46,569 bases of DNA from Desulfobacterales bacterium (lineage in GTDB: Bacteria; Desulfobacterota; Desulfobacteria; Desulfobacterales; Desulfolunaceae): the NCBI GenBank assembly GCA_022360815.1, contig JAKSCC010000192.1, positions 1 through 46,569 on the forward strand. Reading direction: 5' to 3'. Shown piece after piece: positions 1 through 8,166 of the stretch (position 1 is its first letter; each line of letters opens with the position of its first letter). The notes beneath the pieces were generated by a model. It did not search any database. It had not been told where the DNA came from and was given only the letters and a program-made list of their open reading frames with translations. A program made the position numbers and the translations under genes.

Positions 1-1
1 A

Positions 2-319
2 GGCAAAAAAAGCGCCGGACAAATCTCTATTCTTGAAAGATACCACCAATCTGTTCGAGTGATCATTCGCAGCAACTGGGCCTTTCCGCCCCGGCCGTCA
101 CTAAAGAATCCCCTTCGGGCCGAGGTAGGCTTTACCATTTTGACCGACGGCTCCATTAGAGAGCCGTGGATGGCCGTAAGATCGGGCAATGCCAACTTTG
201 ACCGTTCTGCCCTCAGTGCTGTTTTAAAGTCGTCCCCGCTGCCCCCTTTTCCCGCTGGAATCAAAAAGCGCATGATGCCCATTGTGATCATCTTCAATGA
301 GACCGACCTGCAACTGTAG
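2..319 (+). CDS. tolA: TolA/TonB C-terminal domain protein, 3' end only
   Basis: The reading frame is open from the window edge to the stop at 317-319, so only the last 105 residues are visible. They read as a TonB/TolA C-terminal domain: a basic amphipathic start, then IRSNWAFPP, a strand with GFTILTDGSI, a second with SGNANFDRSAL, and a closing PLPPFP followed by a hydrophobic strand. TolA spans the periplasm and links the inner-membrane TolQR motor to TolB-Pal. The gene lies 8 bp before tolB, in the usual tolQRA-tolB-pal-cpoB order, so TolA is favoured over an energy-transducing TonB. The N-terminal membrane anchor and linker lie outside the window. The domain call is firm; the choice of TolA over TonB rests on context. 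Confidence 0.8.
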   Translation, partial: GKKSAGQISILERYHQSVRVIIRSNWAFPPRPSLKNPLRAEVGFTILTDGSIREPWMAVRSGNANFDRSALSAVLKSSPLPPFPAGIKKRMMPIVIIFNETDLQL

Positions 320-327
320 GAGCCCCC

Positions 328-1671
328 ATGACCCGAGTGAACCGCCTTTTCCTGACTTTTTTCCTTGTAACTCTCATGCTTCTGGGGGCAAAAAATCCTG
401 CATGGGCCCAAAACCCCACCATTCTTGAAATTTCAAACCCCTTTAAAAACAAAACACCCTTTGCCCTTCCCAACTTTGCCGCTTTAGGGCCAAGCCCAAA
501 AGCGGCACTCCTTGCAACAGAAGCCAGAGACCTTTTGGAGCGCACTCTTCTTTTTACCGGTTATTTCCGCATGGTAAACCCGGATGCCTTTCTGGAGACC
601 CCCTCCCGTACGGGCATTGATGAATCCAGCATCCACTTTGACCGATGGCGATCTACCGGCTCTGAACTTCTCATCACAGGCAGTTTGGCCATCTCTGGCC
701 AGTCCATCGTGGGGGAGTTCCACTTTTATGATATTTTCAGAGCCAAAAGCCTTTTTGGCGTGCGCTACCGAACCACCATCTCCAACCTACGCCCCATGAT
801 TCTCCGCCTGGCGGATAAAATCATGCTCACCTATTCGGGAAAACGCAGCTGTTTTTCAAGCCGCATTGCTTTTATCTCCAATGCCAGCGGTGTTAAGGAG
901 GTCTATGTCTGTGACTTTGACGCCCACAAACCTGTCAAAGTCTCTGCAAACAATGCCATCACCCTAACGCCTTCTTGGTCGCCCGATGGGAAAAAATTGG
1001 CCTACACATCCTATGTTCATGGAAAACCCGATGTTTTCACCCAAGGGGCGTGGCCCGGTGCCAAACGCAATCGCCTCACCTCAAAAGGCACAACAAACAT
1101 CACGCCCAGTTGGTCTCCCAACGGAAAAAACCTGGCTGCATCATTGACAATTAAAGGAGATCAGGCGATTTATCTGTTGACCCAAAAGGGCAAAATACGT
1201 AAAAGGTTAACGAGAAAGTGGAGCAAATGGGGCATCGATGTTTCCCCTGTTTTCTCACCTTCAGGAGACCAGATAGCCTTTGTATCCAAACGTTCGGGGA
1301 CGCCTCAAATCTACATCAAAAATCTCCGCAGTGGCCGTACCGAACGCCTGACCTTTGACGGACGATACAACACCAGCCCAGCCTGGTCGCCTTCGGGAGA
1401 CCGCATCGCCTATGCCGGTTCCCACAACGGGCATTTCGACATTTATGTTATCGACATTCGGGAAGGAAAAATAAGGCAACTCACCTTTGACTCAGGAGAT
1501 AATGAAACCCCCTCCTGGTCTCCGGATGGAAACCTCATCGTTTTTTCCTCAAATCGAAGCGGAAAAAACGCCCTGTATGTGATGAACGCCTATGGCACCG
1601 ATCAGCGACAGCTGGCGACACTGCCTGGTGAACAGACCGCCCCAGTGTGGTCGCCCAATTTAAAACAATGA
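328..1671 (+). CDS. tolB: Tol-Pal system beta-propeller protein TolB
   Basis: This encodes a 447-residue periplasmic protein, close to the usual TolB length. Residues 1-27 are a Sec signal peptide (basic start, LFLTFFLVTLMLLG core, likely cleavage after AWA). Residues about 30-160 form the TolB N-terminal domain, with the typical opening on 'ISNPFKNKTPFALP'. From about residue 180 to the end there are repeated PD40 propeller blades, each with a PSWSPDG or PAWSPSG motif. TolB binds Pal and TolA and helps couple outer-membrane invagination to the inner-membrane motor during division. The gene is 8 bp downstream of the tolA-like gene and 22 bp upstream of pal, so the three are probably co-transcribed. 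Confidence 0.97.
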   Translation: MTRVNRLFLTFFLVTLMLLGAKNPAWAQNPTILEISNPFKNKTPFALPNFAALGPSPKAALLATEARDLLERTLLFTGYFRMVNPDAFLETPSRTGIDESSIHFDRWRSTGSELLITGSLAISGQSIVGEFHFYDIFRAKSLFGVRYRTTISNLRPMILRLADKIMLTYSGKRSCFSSRIAFISNASGVKEVYVCDFDAHKPVKVSANNAITLTPSWSPDGKKLAYTSYVHGKPDVFTQGAWPGAKRNRLTSKGTTNITPSWSPNGKNLAASLTIKGDQAIYLLTQKGKIRKRLTRKWSKWGIDVSPVFSPSGDQIAFVSKRSGTPQIYIKNLRSGRTERLTFDGRYNTSPAWSPSGDRIAYAGSHNGHFDIYVIDIREGKIRQLTFDSGDNETPSWSPDGNLIVFSSNRSGKNALYVMNAYGTDQRQLATLPGEQTAPVWSPNLKQ

Positions 1672-1693
1672 AACGTGTTGACGAGGAGGAATG

Positions 1694-2260
1694 ATGGGAA
1701 AGACCTGGACAGGAAAATCAGCGATCTTGATCGTACTGCTTACCATGATGGTGGCGGTATCGTGCGCAAAGAAACCCATGGAGACCGATCCTACCGCTGG
1801 AGACGCTGCCCCTGCCGTAACCCAGCCCGCCGACCACGAAGGCGCGGTAAACCCTGAAGAGGCCGCTCGTGTCTCGGAAGAGGAGCTTATGAAAAAAGAG
1901 GCTGCAGCCCGTGCCGAGGCTCGTGCCGACTTTGAGAACACCGCCATCCTCTTCAACTACGACAGCTCTGCCATCCAAGATTCTGAAGTCACATCCTTGG
2001 AGAAAAAGGCCGAGTGGCTCAACAGCAACCCTGGCGTTCGCATCACCATTGAGGGCCACTGCGACGACCGCGGCACCACCGACTACAACCTTGCCCTGGG
2101 CGACCGACGCGCTGCACGTGTCAAAGCATTCCTTGAAAGCCTCGGCGTCTCAGCAGACCGCATCGTCACCGTCAGCTACGGCGAAGAGCGTCCCATCGAC
2201 ATGGCTCAGACCGAAGCCGCCTGGGCCAAAAACCGTCGCGCCAGCTTCGTAATCCGCTAA
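1694..2260 (+). CDS. pal: peptidoglycan-associated lipoprotein Pal
   Basis: This is a 188-residue outer-membrane lipoprotein. The N-terminus has a hydrophobic stretch ending in a VAVSC lipobox, so acylation on that Cys is expected. A low-complexity Ala/Glu linker follows, then an OmpA-like peptidoglycan-binding domain over about residues 80-188. Visible motifs are FNYDSSAI, IEGHCDDRGT (the Asp that contacts diaminopimelate) and the NLALGDRRAARVKAFL helix. Two ATGs lie in tandem at 1691 and 1694. The GAGGAGG ribosome site at 1683-1689 almost touches the first, so 1694 is preferred. The gene follows tolB by 22 bp and is closed by a strong terminator. Confidence 0.96.
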   Translation: MGKTWTGKSAILIVLLTMMVAVSCAKKPMETDPTAGDAAPAVTQPADHEGAVNPEEAARVSEEELMKKEAAARAEARADFENTAILFNYDSSAIQDSEVTSLEKKAEWLNSNPGVRITIEGHCDDRGTTDYNLALGDRRAARVKAFLESLGVSADRIVTVSYGEERPIDMAQTEAAWAKNRRASFVIR

Positions 2261-2322
2261 TTTCAGCCGTTTAAAAAGGCCGCTTCTGCCGCCTTTGCCT
2301 TAAGCTTGAGAAGACCAAAAGA

Positions 2323-2361
2323 ACCGAAGGGCGCCTGTCGCCCTTCGGTCTTCTTTTTTTT
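2323..2361 (+). terminator. Rho-independent terminator after pal
   Basis: There is a perfect 11-bp stem, ACCGAAGGGCG (2323-2333) with CGCCCTTCGGT (2339-2349), around a 5-nt loop. It is followed by TCTTC and eight T residues. It separates tolA-tolB-pal from cpoB, so some transcripts probably stop here and cpoB may receive only read-through or have its own start. Confidence 0.9.
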
Positions 2362-2382
2362 AACCCACGGGAGAGCCACGCC

Positions 2383-3153
2383 ATGAAATTTAAATTGCTG
2401 TCATGCCTGCTGGGCTTGCTGATCCTTTCCGGTTGCGCCCTACAAAAGGACTATATCGCCTTACAGGGCCGCATCACCCTTCTAGAAGATGAGCTGCTAA
2501 AAAGCCAATCGGTCTCCAAAGAGTTGAAACAGAATGCCACCAAAAAAGGGGCTCGTCTGGACAACCGCTTTGATCTCCTTGAAGAGGAGATCCATCGTCT
2601 TCGAGGCACCCTTGAAGAGAGCAACCACCTTGCAGGCAAACAATCCAAAGAGCGTGAAGCCATGATGCGTGCCACAGATGAGATAAAAGCCCGCATCGCC
2701 GACCTCTCCAAACGCCTGGCCAACCTTGAAAGCTACACCGGCTACGAAGCATCCCCGTCACAAAAAGAACCTCAGCCAGTCGCTTCCACGGCCCAGGCCA
2801 GCTACAATGCCGCCAAAAAAATCTTCGACGCCGGAGACCTGGATGCGGCTCGCAGAGCCTTTGAAAAGGTTGTCAAAAAACACCCCAAATCCGACATGGC
2901 GGACAATGCCCAATTCTGGATTGGAGAGGTCTACTACAAACAAAAGTGGTACCAAAAAGCAATTCTGGAGTATCAAAAGGTTATTGAGGAGTACCCCAAA
3001 GGCAACAAAGTGCCTGCGGCCTACCTCAAACAGGGCCTTGCCTTTCAATCTTTAGGCGAAAAAGACAACGCCATTTTGATATTAAACGAGCTGGTTCGAA
3101 AGTTCCCCGACTCCGCTGAAGCCAGCATCGCTCGAAAAAAATATGATCTCTAA
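2383..3153 (+). CDS. cpoB: Tol-Pal system protein CpoB/YbgF
   Basis: This encodes 256 residues. It begins with a lipoprotein-type signal (CLLGLLILSGCALQ, lipobox LSGC), whereas E. coli CpoB has a cleavable signal; lipid-anchored versions occur in this group. Residues about 25-120 form a charged coiled coil used for trimerisation. Residues about 135-256 carry three TPR-like repeats (YNAAKKIFDAGDLDAARRAF, AILEYQKVIEEYPKG and AILILNELVRKFPDS regions). CpoB co-ordinates outer-membrane constriction with PBP1B-dependent peptidoglycan synthesis. Its position next to tolB-pal supports the call. The stop lies 18 bp before ruvC. Confidence 0.93.
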   Translation: MKFKLLSCLLGLLILSGCALQKDYIALQGRITLLEDELLKSQSVSKELKQNATKKGARLDNRFDLLEEEIHRLRGTLEESNHLAGKQSKEREAMMRATDEIKARIADLSKRLANLESYTGYEASPSQKEPQPVASTAQASYNAAKKIFDAGDLDAARRAFEKVVKKHPKSDMADNAQFWIGEVYYKQKWYQKAILEYQKVIEEYPKGNKVPAAYLKQGLAFQSLGEKDNAILILNELVRKFPDSAEASIARKKYDL

Positions 3154-3171
3154 TTCGGAATTCTTTACATC

Positions 3172-3672
3172 ATGATCACCGTCATGGGCGTAGACCCTGG
3201 CCTTGCTGAAACCGGTATTGGTGTGGTAAGTGGAGCAGCCCTTAAGGTGAATGACTACGCCTACGGTCACGTACGAACCCCCACCACCATGGGCCAGCCT
3301 GCGCGACTTGAGCTCATCCACGAACGCATCACCCGCACCATCGAAAAAACGCGGCCCGATCTTCTGGTGGTGGAAGAGGCGTTTTCTCTCGATCGCTACC
3401 CCAAATCGGGAATCATCCTGGGAAAGGTGATTGGGGTTATCCTTCTGGCCGGTGCCAACGCTGGTATCCCTGTCAAAGAGGTGCCGGTAAGGGAAGCAAA
3501 GAAAATCCTTTCGGGGAACGGCAACGCCTCCAAGGCCCAGCTAGAACGCTCTGTTCGAGAGTTCCTGCGCCACCCCGAACCCATCAAACCAGACCACGCC
3601 TCAGACGCATTGGCCCTGGCTTTGATCGGTCTATTCAGACACCATACCAAACGGAGTGAACTGCCCATATGA
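3172..3672 (+). CDS. ruvC: crossover junction endodeoxyribonuclease RuvC
   Basis: This is the 166-residue Holliday junction resolvase, which cuts four-way junctions symmetrically as a dimer. The RNase H-like fold is visible from MGVDPGLAETGIGVV (catalytic Asp8), through VVEEAF (Glu68), to PDHASDALALAL near the end. There His142 and Asp145 fit the variant metal site known from Thermus RuvC, which uses His where E. coli has Asp. No good ribosome site precedes ATG 3172, which may indicate coupling to cpoB 18 bp upstream. The end overlaps ruvA by 4 bp. ruvC, ruvA and ruvB are consecutive here. Confidence 0.96.
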   Translation: MITVMGVDPGLAETGIGVVSGAALKVNDYAYGHVRTPTTMGQPARLELIHERITRTIEKTRPDLLVVEEAFSLDRYPKSGIILGKVIGVILLAGANAGIPVKEVPVREAKKILSGNGNASKAQLERSVREFLRHPEPIKPDHASDALALALIGLFRHHTKRSELPI

Positions 3673-4286
3673 TCGGCTACCTGCAGGGACGCCTGCTGAA
3701 AAAAGAGGACGAAAAAATTCTGCTTCTCGTGGGAGGCATTGGATACGAAGTGCTGCTCCCAGCTTCAGTAATGGCATCCCTCGCCTCCTGCGATGCCGGA
3801 GAGGAGCTCTCTTTTTCCATCTACTATCACCAAACCGAGCGCCAGCCCAAACCCACCCTTATCGGCTTTCATACCGAAGAGGAGAAGGAGTTCTTCCAAC
3901 TCTTTATTTCCGTAGAAGATATCGGCCCCATGAAAGCGGTTAAAGCCATGGGCATGCCCATTGAAGAGATTGCCGGGGCCATCGAAGGGGGCGATCTAAA
4001 AACCCTCGTCAAACTGCCCGGTATCGGAAAACGAACCGCCCAAAAAATCATCGCCACCCTGGAGGGAAAAACCGCACGATTTGCCTTAGAAGCGGTCAGC
4101 TCCGGCAGCACCCCCAAACCACCCGAAGCTCCTTTTGTGGACCAGGTGATTGATGTTCTCACCCATCAACTGGGCCACAGAGCCAGCGACGCTCGAGAGC
4201 TGGTGGCAGCCGCCATGGCTCGAAACCCGGAAATTGGTGGCCCCGAAGCCCTGCTCGACGAAGTGTACAAAAAGCCAGCACAATAA
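3669..4286 (+). CDS. ruvA: Holliday junction branch migration protein RuvA
   Basis: This is a 205-residue protein matching RuvA in length and order. Residues 1-62 form the OB-fold (start [14 protein letters not shown], then [10 protein letters not shown]). The helix-hairpin-helix DNA-binding region follows, with [14 protein letters not shown] at about residues 115-130. The C-terminal UBA-like domain III, which contacts RuvB, is at about 155-205. RuvA tetramers hold the junction and load RuvB. The ATG overlaps the ruvC stop by 4 bp, so translation is probably coupled. A 26-bp gap separates it from ruvB. Confidence 0.97.
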   Translation: MIGYLQGRLLKKEDEKILLLVGGIGYEVLLPASVMASLASCDAGEELSFSIYYHQTERQPKPTLIGFHTEEEKEFFQLFISVEDIGPMKAVKAMGMPIEEIAGAIEGGDLKTLVKLPGIGKRTAQKIIATLEGKTARFALEAVSSGSTPKPPEAPFVDQVIDVLTHQLGHRASDARELVAAAMARNPEIGGPEALLDEVYKKPAQ

Positions 4287-4312
4287 GCGGCTTTAGGAGA
4301 CCCGAATTGACC

Positions 4313-5359
4313 ATGAGCGATGATATTTTTTCATACTCTTCCAAAAATCCGGCACCGGTCACCACAGGAAAATCCCTCGGAACCGAAGAGGAGGAGACCT
4401 TCTTTTCACTTCGTCCCGAAAGTTTTGACGAATACGTGGGCCAGCAAGAGACGGTAGAGACCCTTCAAATCGCCATCGAAGCGGCAAAAAAACGAGAGGA
4501 GCCCATTGAACACGTCCTCTTTCACGGACCTCCGGGCCTTGGCAAAACCACCCTGGCCCATATCATCGCCAATGAGATGGGAGGTGAGCTCACCATCACC
4601 AGCGGGCCTGCCCTCGAAAAAGGGGGGGACCTCGTTGGACTTCTCACCAACCTCAATCAAGGGGATATCCTCTTCATCGACGAGATCCACAGAACGCCCA
4701 AGGCGGTAGAAGAGTTCCTCTACTCGGCCATGGAAGATTTTGCCATCGACATCGTCTTTGACAAAGGGGTTCACGCCCGAAGCCACAGGTTCCGGCTCAA
4801 TCGGTTTATTCTGATCGGAGCCACCACACGCATCGGCCTGCTCTCGGCACCCTTGCGGGATCGCTTTGGTATGTTTCGAACCCTGGACTTCTATGACACC
4901 GAGAGCCTTATCAAAATTGCTCGGCGCTCGGCGGCCCTTCTCAATACCCCGCTTACACCAGAAGGGGCCAAAACCCTTGCCATGCGGTCGCGCGGTACCC
5001 CCCGCATTTTAAACCGCCTTTTAAAACGGGTTAGGGACTATGCCGAAGTGCGCGCCGACGGTGTCCTCACAGACGCCGTGGTGGAGAGCGCCTTGAAGCT
5101 TGAAGGTGTCGATACCCTAGGCCTCACCAACCTTGATCGGTCTTTCCTGAAAACCATCATCGACTACTACCGAGGCGGTCCGGTGGGCATTGAAGCGATC
5201 TCCGCTACCCTGCAGGAAGAGACCGACACCCTGGTGGATGTGGTGGAGCCCTATCTCCTGAAGATCGGCTTTCTCGCCCGCACTTCTGCGGGTCGAAAGG
5301 TCTCCCAGGAAGCCTACCGCCACCTCGGCTACCCAACCCAAGGCAGCCTCTTCTCTTAA
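4313..5359 (+). CDS. ruvB: Holliday junction branch migration ATPase RuvB
   Basis: This is the AAA+ motor that pumps DNA through the RuvA-held junction. It is 348 residues from ATG 4313. Visible motifs are the [10 protein letters not shown]-terminal helix, Walker A GPPGLGKT at 72-79, Walker B LFIDEIH, sensor 1 in [10 protein letters not shown], the arginine-finger segment APLRDRFG, and a C-terminal winged helix ending near [13 protein letters not shown] two codons upstream (4307) is 6 nt from the AGGAGA site at 4295-4300 and is a possible alternative start adding two residues. It is the last gene of the ruvCAB block. Confidence 0.97.
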   Translation: MSDDIFSYSSKNPAPVTTGKSLGTEEEETFFSLRPESFDEYVGQQETVETLQIAIEAAKKREEPIEHVLFHGPPGLGKTTLAHIIANEMGGELTITSGPALEKGGDLVGLLTNLNQGDILFIDEIHRTPKAVEEFLYSAMEDFAIDIVFDKGVHARSHRFRLNRFILIGATTRIGLLSAPLRDRFGMFRTLDFYDTESLIKIARRSAALLNTPLTPEGAKTLAMRSRGTPRILNRLLKRVRDYAEVRADGVLTDAVVESALKLEGVDTLGLTNLDRSFLKTIIDYYRGGPVGIEAISATLQEETDTLVDVVEPYLLKIGFLARTSAGRKVSQEAYRHLGYPTQGSLFS

Positions 5360-5408
5360 AAGCATGCCAGATTCACACATGCTCCGGGCCAAAGGCTCGT
5401 CGCATTTG

Positions 5409-5440
5409 TTTGCCCGCTTCTGTTTTCAAAAGCGGGCAAA
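5409..5440 (+). terminator. inverted repeat after ruvB, possible terminator
   Basis: A perfect 11-bp stem, TTTGCCCGCTT (5409-5419) with AAGCGGGCAAA (5430-5440), surrounds a 10-nt loop. No run of T follows on the + strand, so termination is plausible but weaker than at pal. Confidence 0.5.
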
Positions 5441-5569
5441 TGAGCATCTTCATAATCACCCAACATAGACGCTATTTCTTTTTTCAATGGTATACGCCTG
5501 CGAAGAGGACATGACGAGATACGAGCCATGGAGCAGTGTCTCATAAAATAAAGAGACATCGGAGATGTT

Positions 5570-6409
5570 ATGAAAATCATTACATTGACCACGGATTTTG
5601 GACTCAATGACGAATATGTGGGTGTGATGAAGGGGGTGCTTGCATGTCGCGCTCCAGAAGCCAGAGTGATTGACATCTGCCATGCCATTGCCCCTCAGAA
5701 CATCCTTGATGCGGCCGAGATGGTGGCAGGTGCTTATGGGTATTTTCCTGAAGGAACGGTGCATCTCATTGTAGTGGACCCAGGGGTAGGGTCTGGTCGG
5801 GGTATGGTGGCAGCCGAGGCAGACGGCCATCTCTTTGTAGCCCCGGACAACGGTCTTCTTCCCGCCATCACCAAAAAGGCAAAAAGGGCTCGATTCGTAC
5901 GCATCACCCGTGATGACATTGCCCTCGAAAAGAGCAGCACCACCTTCCACGGGAGGGATCTGTTTTCACCATTGGCAGCGCACCTGGTAATCCATGAAAA
6001 AATTGACGCGCTGGGACCTGAGGTGAGCCTCTTCGATCTGACAGAAGCACCTGAGCCCCCCATTGAATTTCTGCAAAATGGCATTCGAGTTCAGGTGACC
6101 CGAGTGGATCGCTTTGGCAACATCATCACGCCCCTTTCCCGTAAGACCATTACAAAGACCTACGCAGGGATATCCCTGGATGATATGGTTGTCGAAATTG
6201 GCCAAAACAAAATAAAGGGTCTTTTAAGGTGCTATGCTGATGGAAAGATGGGAGAGCCCCTGGTTCTTTTTGGCAGCAGGGAAACCCTTGAAGTGGCTGT
6301 CAATGGCGGAGACGCCAGCAAATATTTTGACATCTCCGCTGGAGATTGGCTTACGATTCGCTTTGGAAACGCTCAAAAAAAGATGAAAAATCTTCTGAAA
6401 TGCCTTTGA
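5570..6409 (+). CDS. SAM hydroxide adenosyltransferase (DUF62/duf-62 family)
   Basis: This is a 279-residue protein of the family that hydrolyses S-adenosylmethionine to adenosine and methionine and is related to fluorinase and chlorinase. It starts with the family signature ITLTTDFGLNDEYVGVMKG. Further family segments are HLIVVDPGVGSGR, FVAPDNGLL, TFHGRDLFSP and VDRFGNIITPL, so the N-terminal and smaller C-terminal beta domains are both complete. The ATG is preceded by CGGAGA at good distance. The stop lies inside the 3' end of the convergent CYTH gene (59-bp overlap). The physiological role of these enzymes is unsettled; control of SAM pools is one proposal. Confidence 0.92.
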   Translation: MKIITLTTDFGLNDEYVGVMKGVLACRAPEARVIDICHAIAPQNILDAAEMVAGAYGYFPEGTVHLIVVDPGVGSGRGMVAAEADGHLFVAPDNGLLPAITKKAKRARFVRITRDDIALEKSSTTFHGRDLFSPLAAHLVIHEKIDALGPEVSLFDLTEAPEPPIEFLQNGIRVQVTRVDRFGNIITPLSRKTITKTYAGISLDDMVVEIGQNKIKGLLRCYADGKMGEPLVLFGSRETLEVAVNGGDASKYFDISAGDWLTIRFGNAQKKMKNLLKCL

Positions 6410-6962
6410 AATGATCAAAGGTAAGATCATTAAAGAGCAGACAATACTCAGACTTCATGGCCTCAAAAAGAGCCAAATAATTTGCCACAATGCGGTGGCT
6501 TGTGGGAAGTTTCAAATCATGAGTGATGCGATCAATGGCCTCTTTTTCCCCTTCGACTTCAATGAATTCGCCAAAAGGGAGGCTATCCAGACAAACCTCA
6601 CAGCCGTTAAAATAAAAAGTCTCCCGCCACTTTTCGTAGCGCTGGACCGGCTCAAAACCCAAGGCTTTTAAAATGGCGTCGGTGGTTTCAAAGTCGCTCA
6701 CCTCCACCTCCAACTCTTTATGAATCTTAAAGCCCTCTTTGCCAGAGTCGGCATGGGGGGATTTGTGGGTCAGCCTTACCTTTTCATCTTTCCGAAGTCG
6801 CAAAAGACAGCGGGCTTGCGTCAAACGCCCTTCTGCATTATCATAGCGAAGATTGGCTTCAAAGTGGCGCCCAGCGCTTTGGGCTCCCATTTCAATCAGC
6901 TTGTTTCTTACCGGCTCCCTGGCATCAAGCCGGTACTTCACTTCCACTTCCACATTTTTCAT
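6351..6962 (-). CDS. CYTH domain protein, class IV adenylate cyclase-like
   Basis: This encodes 203 residues. The N-terminal ExExK signature is present (E5, E7, K9 in VEVEVKYRL), as are the beta strands that build the CYTH tunnel (RYDNAEGRL, LLRLRKDEKVRLTHK, FIEVEGEKEAIDRI). CYTH enzymes bind triphosphates and include CyaB-type adenylate cyclases, thiamine triphosphatases and triphosphatases, so the substrate cannot be fixed from sequence. A GAGGAGAG ribosome site lies about 10 nt before the ATG. The last 59 bp overlap the end of the SAM hydroxide adenosyltransferase gene tail to tail. The family call is strong and the reaction is uncertain. Confidence 0.88.
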   Translation of the reverse strand: MKNVEVEVKYRLDAREPVRNKLIEMGAQSAGRHFEANLRYDNAEGRLTQARCLLRLRKDEKVRLTHKSPHADSGKEGFKIHKELEVEVSDFETTDAILKALGFEPVQRYEKWRETFYFNGCEVCLDSLPFGEFIEVEGEKEAIDRITHDLKLPTSHRIVANYLALFEAMKSEYCLLFNDLTFDHFKGISEDFSSFFERFQSES

Positions 6963-7057
6963 CTTTTTTGCACTCTCCTCTTTTCAAGAGCAGTGGGTCG
7001 TGATATGACACCCTCCGGCAAGCCTTTACCACGTCTGCCCATATGCTCAGAATCCAC

Positions 7058-7086
7058 TTGACAATTCAGGTGAATTCAATTATTTA
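7058..7086 (+). promoter_or_regulatory. sigma-70-type promoter of rplM-rpsI
   Basis: There is a perfect -35 TTGACA at 7058-7063, a 17-nt spacer, and a -10 TATTTA at 7081-7086 (4 of 6). Transcription would start near 7093, giving a leader of about 50 nt. Confidence 0.75.
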
Positions 7087-7098
7087 ATTTCAGTTATT

Positions 7099-7116
7099 TG
7101 TACGAAGGTGCGTACA
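7099..7116 (+). promoter_or_regulatory. dyad in the rplM 5' leader
   Basis: TGTACG (7099-7104) and CGTACA (7111-7116) form a perfect 6-bp inverted repeat with a 6-nt spacer, inside the predicted rplM leader and just before the ribosome site. L13 represses its own operon through the leader in E. coli. Whether this hairpin is an L13 target here is inference. Confidence 0.45.
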
Positions 7117-7141
7117 ATCATACGACCGGGAGTAAACAACA

Positions 7142-7576
7142 TTGAAAAAATATACCTATAGCGCAAAGAAATCGGACAATCCACAGAAATGGTATGTGGT
7201 CGATGCCAAGGATCAGGTGCTTGGCCGACTCGCTTCCGTTGTAGCGGCTCGCATTCGTGGTAAGCACAATCCCATGTACACTCCCCACGTTGATTGCGGT
7301 GACTCCATCATCATCATCAACGCGGATAAGATCAAGCTTACCGGAAACAAGCTCAAGGACAAGTCCTACTACCGTCACACCGGTTACGTTGGTGGCATCA
7401 AGTCCATTACTGCCGAAAAACTTCTCGAGAAGCGCCCCGAAGATCTTCTTCGTTTTGCCGTGAAAGGCATGCTGCCCAAGAATCGCCTGGGACGTGAGCT
7501 CAACAAGAAGCTCTTTGTCTATGCAGGGGAAGAACACCCCCATGCAGCTCAGAAGCCCGAGGCCCTCGACATTTAA
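7142..7576 (+). CDS. rplM: 50S ribosomal protein L13
   Basis: This is the 144-residue large-subunit protein L13, nearly full family length. Its typical segments are [16 protein letters not shown], the [15 protein letters not shown] stretch, [12 protein letters not shown], and the [18 protein letters not shown] region with the family's end on [10 protein letters not shown]. The start is TTG at 7142, with GGGAGT at 7127-7132 in position; no ATG is available nearby. A weak initiation codon on a ribosomal protein gene fits autogenous control. It is 40 bp upstream of rpsI, the conserved partner. Confidence 0.97.
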   Translation: MKKYTYSAKKSDNPQKWYVVDAKDQVLGRLASVVAARIRGKHNPMYTPHVDCGDSIIIINADKIKLTGNKLKDKSYYRHTGYVGGIKSITAEKLLEKRPEDLLRFAVKGMLPKNRLGRELNKKLFVYAGEEHPHAAQKPEALDI

Positions 7577-7616
7577 GGCAAACACCACAGCGAATTAAGA
7601 GATACTGAGGATATTC

Positions 7617-8012
7617 ATGGAAAAAGAGAACGTATTCTACGCCACCGGCAAACGGAAGAACGGCATCGCCCGCACCTGGATTACTCCTGGAAGCGGTAAA
7701 ATCACTGTAAACGGCAAGCCTGTGGAAGAGGCATTCCCCAATCCCACAGCTCGTCTTCTCCTCGCCTCTCCCCTGGCTCTCACCGAGACCACTGAAGCCT
7801 ACGACATTGACGTAAAAGTCAAAGGTGGCGGCATCATGGGACAGGCCGGTGCCATCCGTCATGGCATCACCAAAGCCCTTCTTATTGCTGACCCTGAACT
7901 TCGCGCTGTACTGAAGCGTGCGGGTTACATCACCCGTGACTCTCGCGTTAAAGAGCGTAAGAAGTACGGTCAGAAAGGTGCTCGAGCACGCTTCCAGTTC
8001 TCCAAGCGTTAA
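7617..8012 (+). CDS. rpsI: 30S ribosomal protein S9
   Basis: This encodes 131 residues. S9 features are [15 protein letters not shown] at the start, the [11 protein letters not shown] segment, [17 protein letters not shown], and the basic tail [17 protein letters not shown]. The terminal Lys-Arg reaches the P-site tRNA in the ribosome. It is co-transcribed with rplM and followed directly by a strong terminator. Confidence 0.98.
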   Translation: MEKENVFYATGKRKNGIARTWITPGSGKITVNGKPVEEAFPNPTARLLLASPLALTETTEAYDIDVKVKGGGIMGQAGAIRHGITKALLIADPELRAVLKRAGYITRDSRVKERKKYGQKGARARFQFSKR

Positions 8013-8033
8013 TCGACCGCTTTATACCGGATC

Positions 8034-8069
8034 AAAAGAGGAGGCAGTCTGCTGTCTCCTCTTTTTGTT
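8034..8069 (+). terminator. Rho-independent terminator after rpsI
   Basis: AAAAGAGGAG (8034-8043) pairs with CTCCTCTTTT (8056-8065). The stem continues inward by about four pairs including one G-U, leaving a TCTG loop. A T-rich tail runs to about 8070. Confidence 0.9.
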
Positions 8070-8166
8070 TTCCCCACAGTAAACATGTGAGCTCCCCCGT
8101 AAGCAGCGTTACCCCCCACCTCACGGAGCTGCTCTCTTTGTCTGTCCGCCATGGAAAGGAGTCGTT

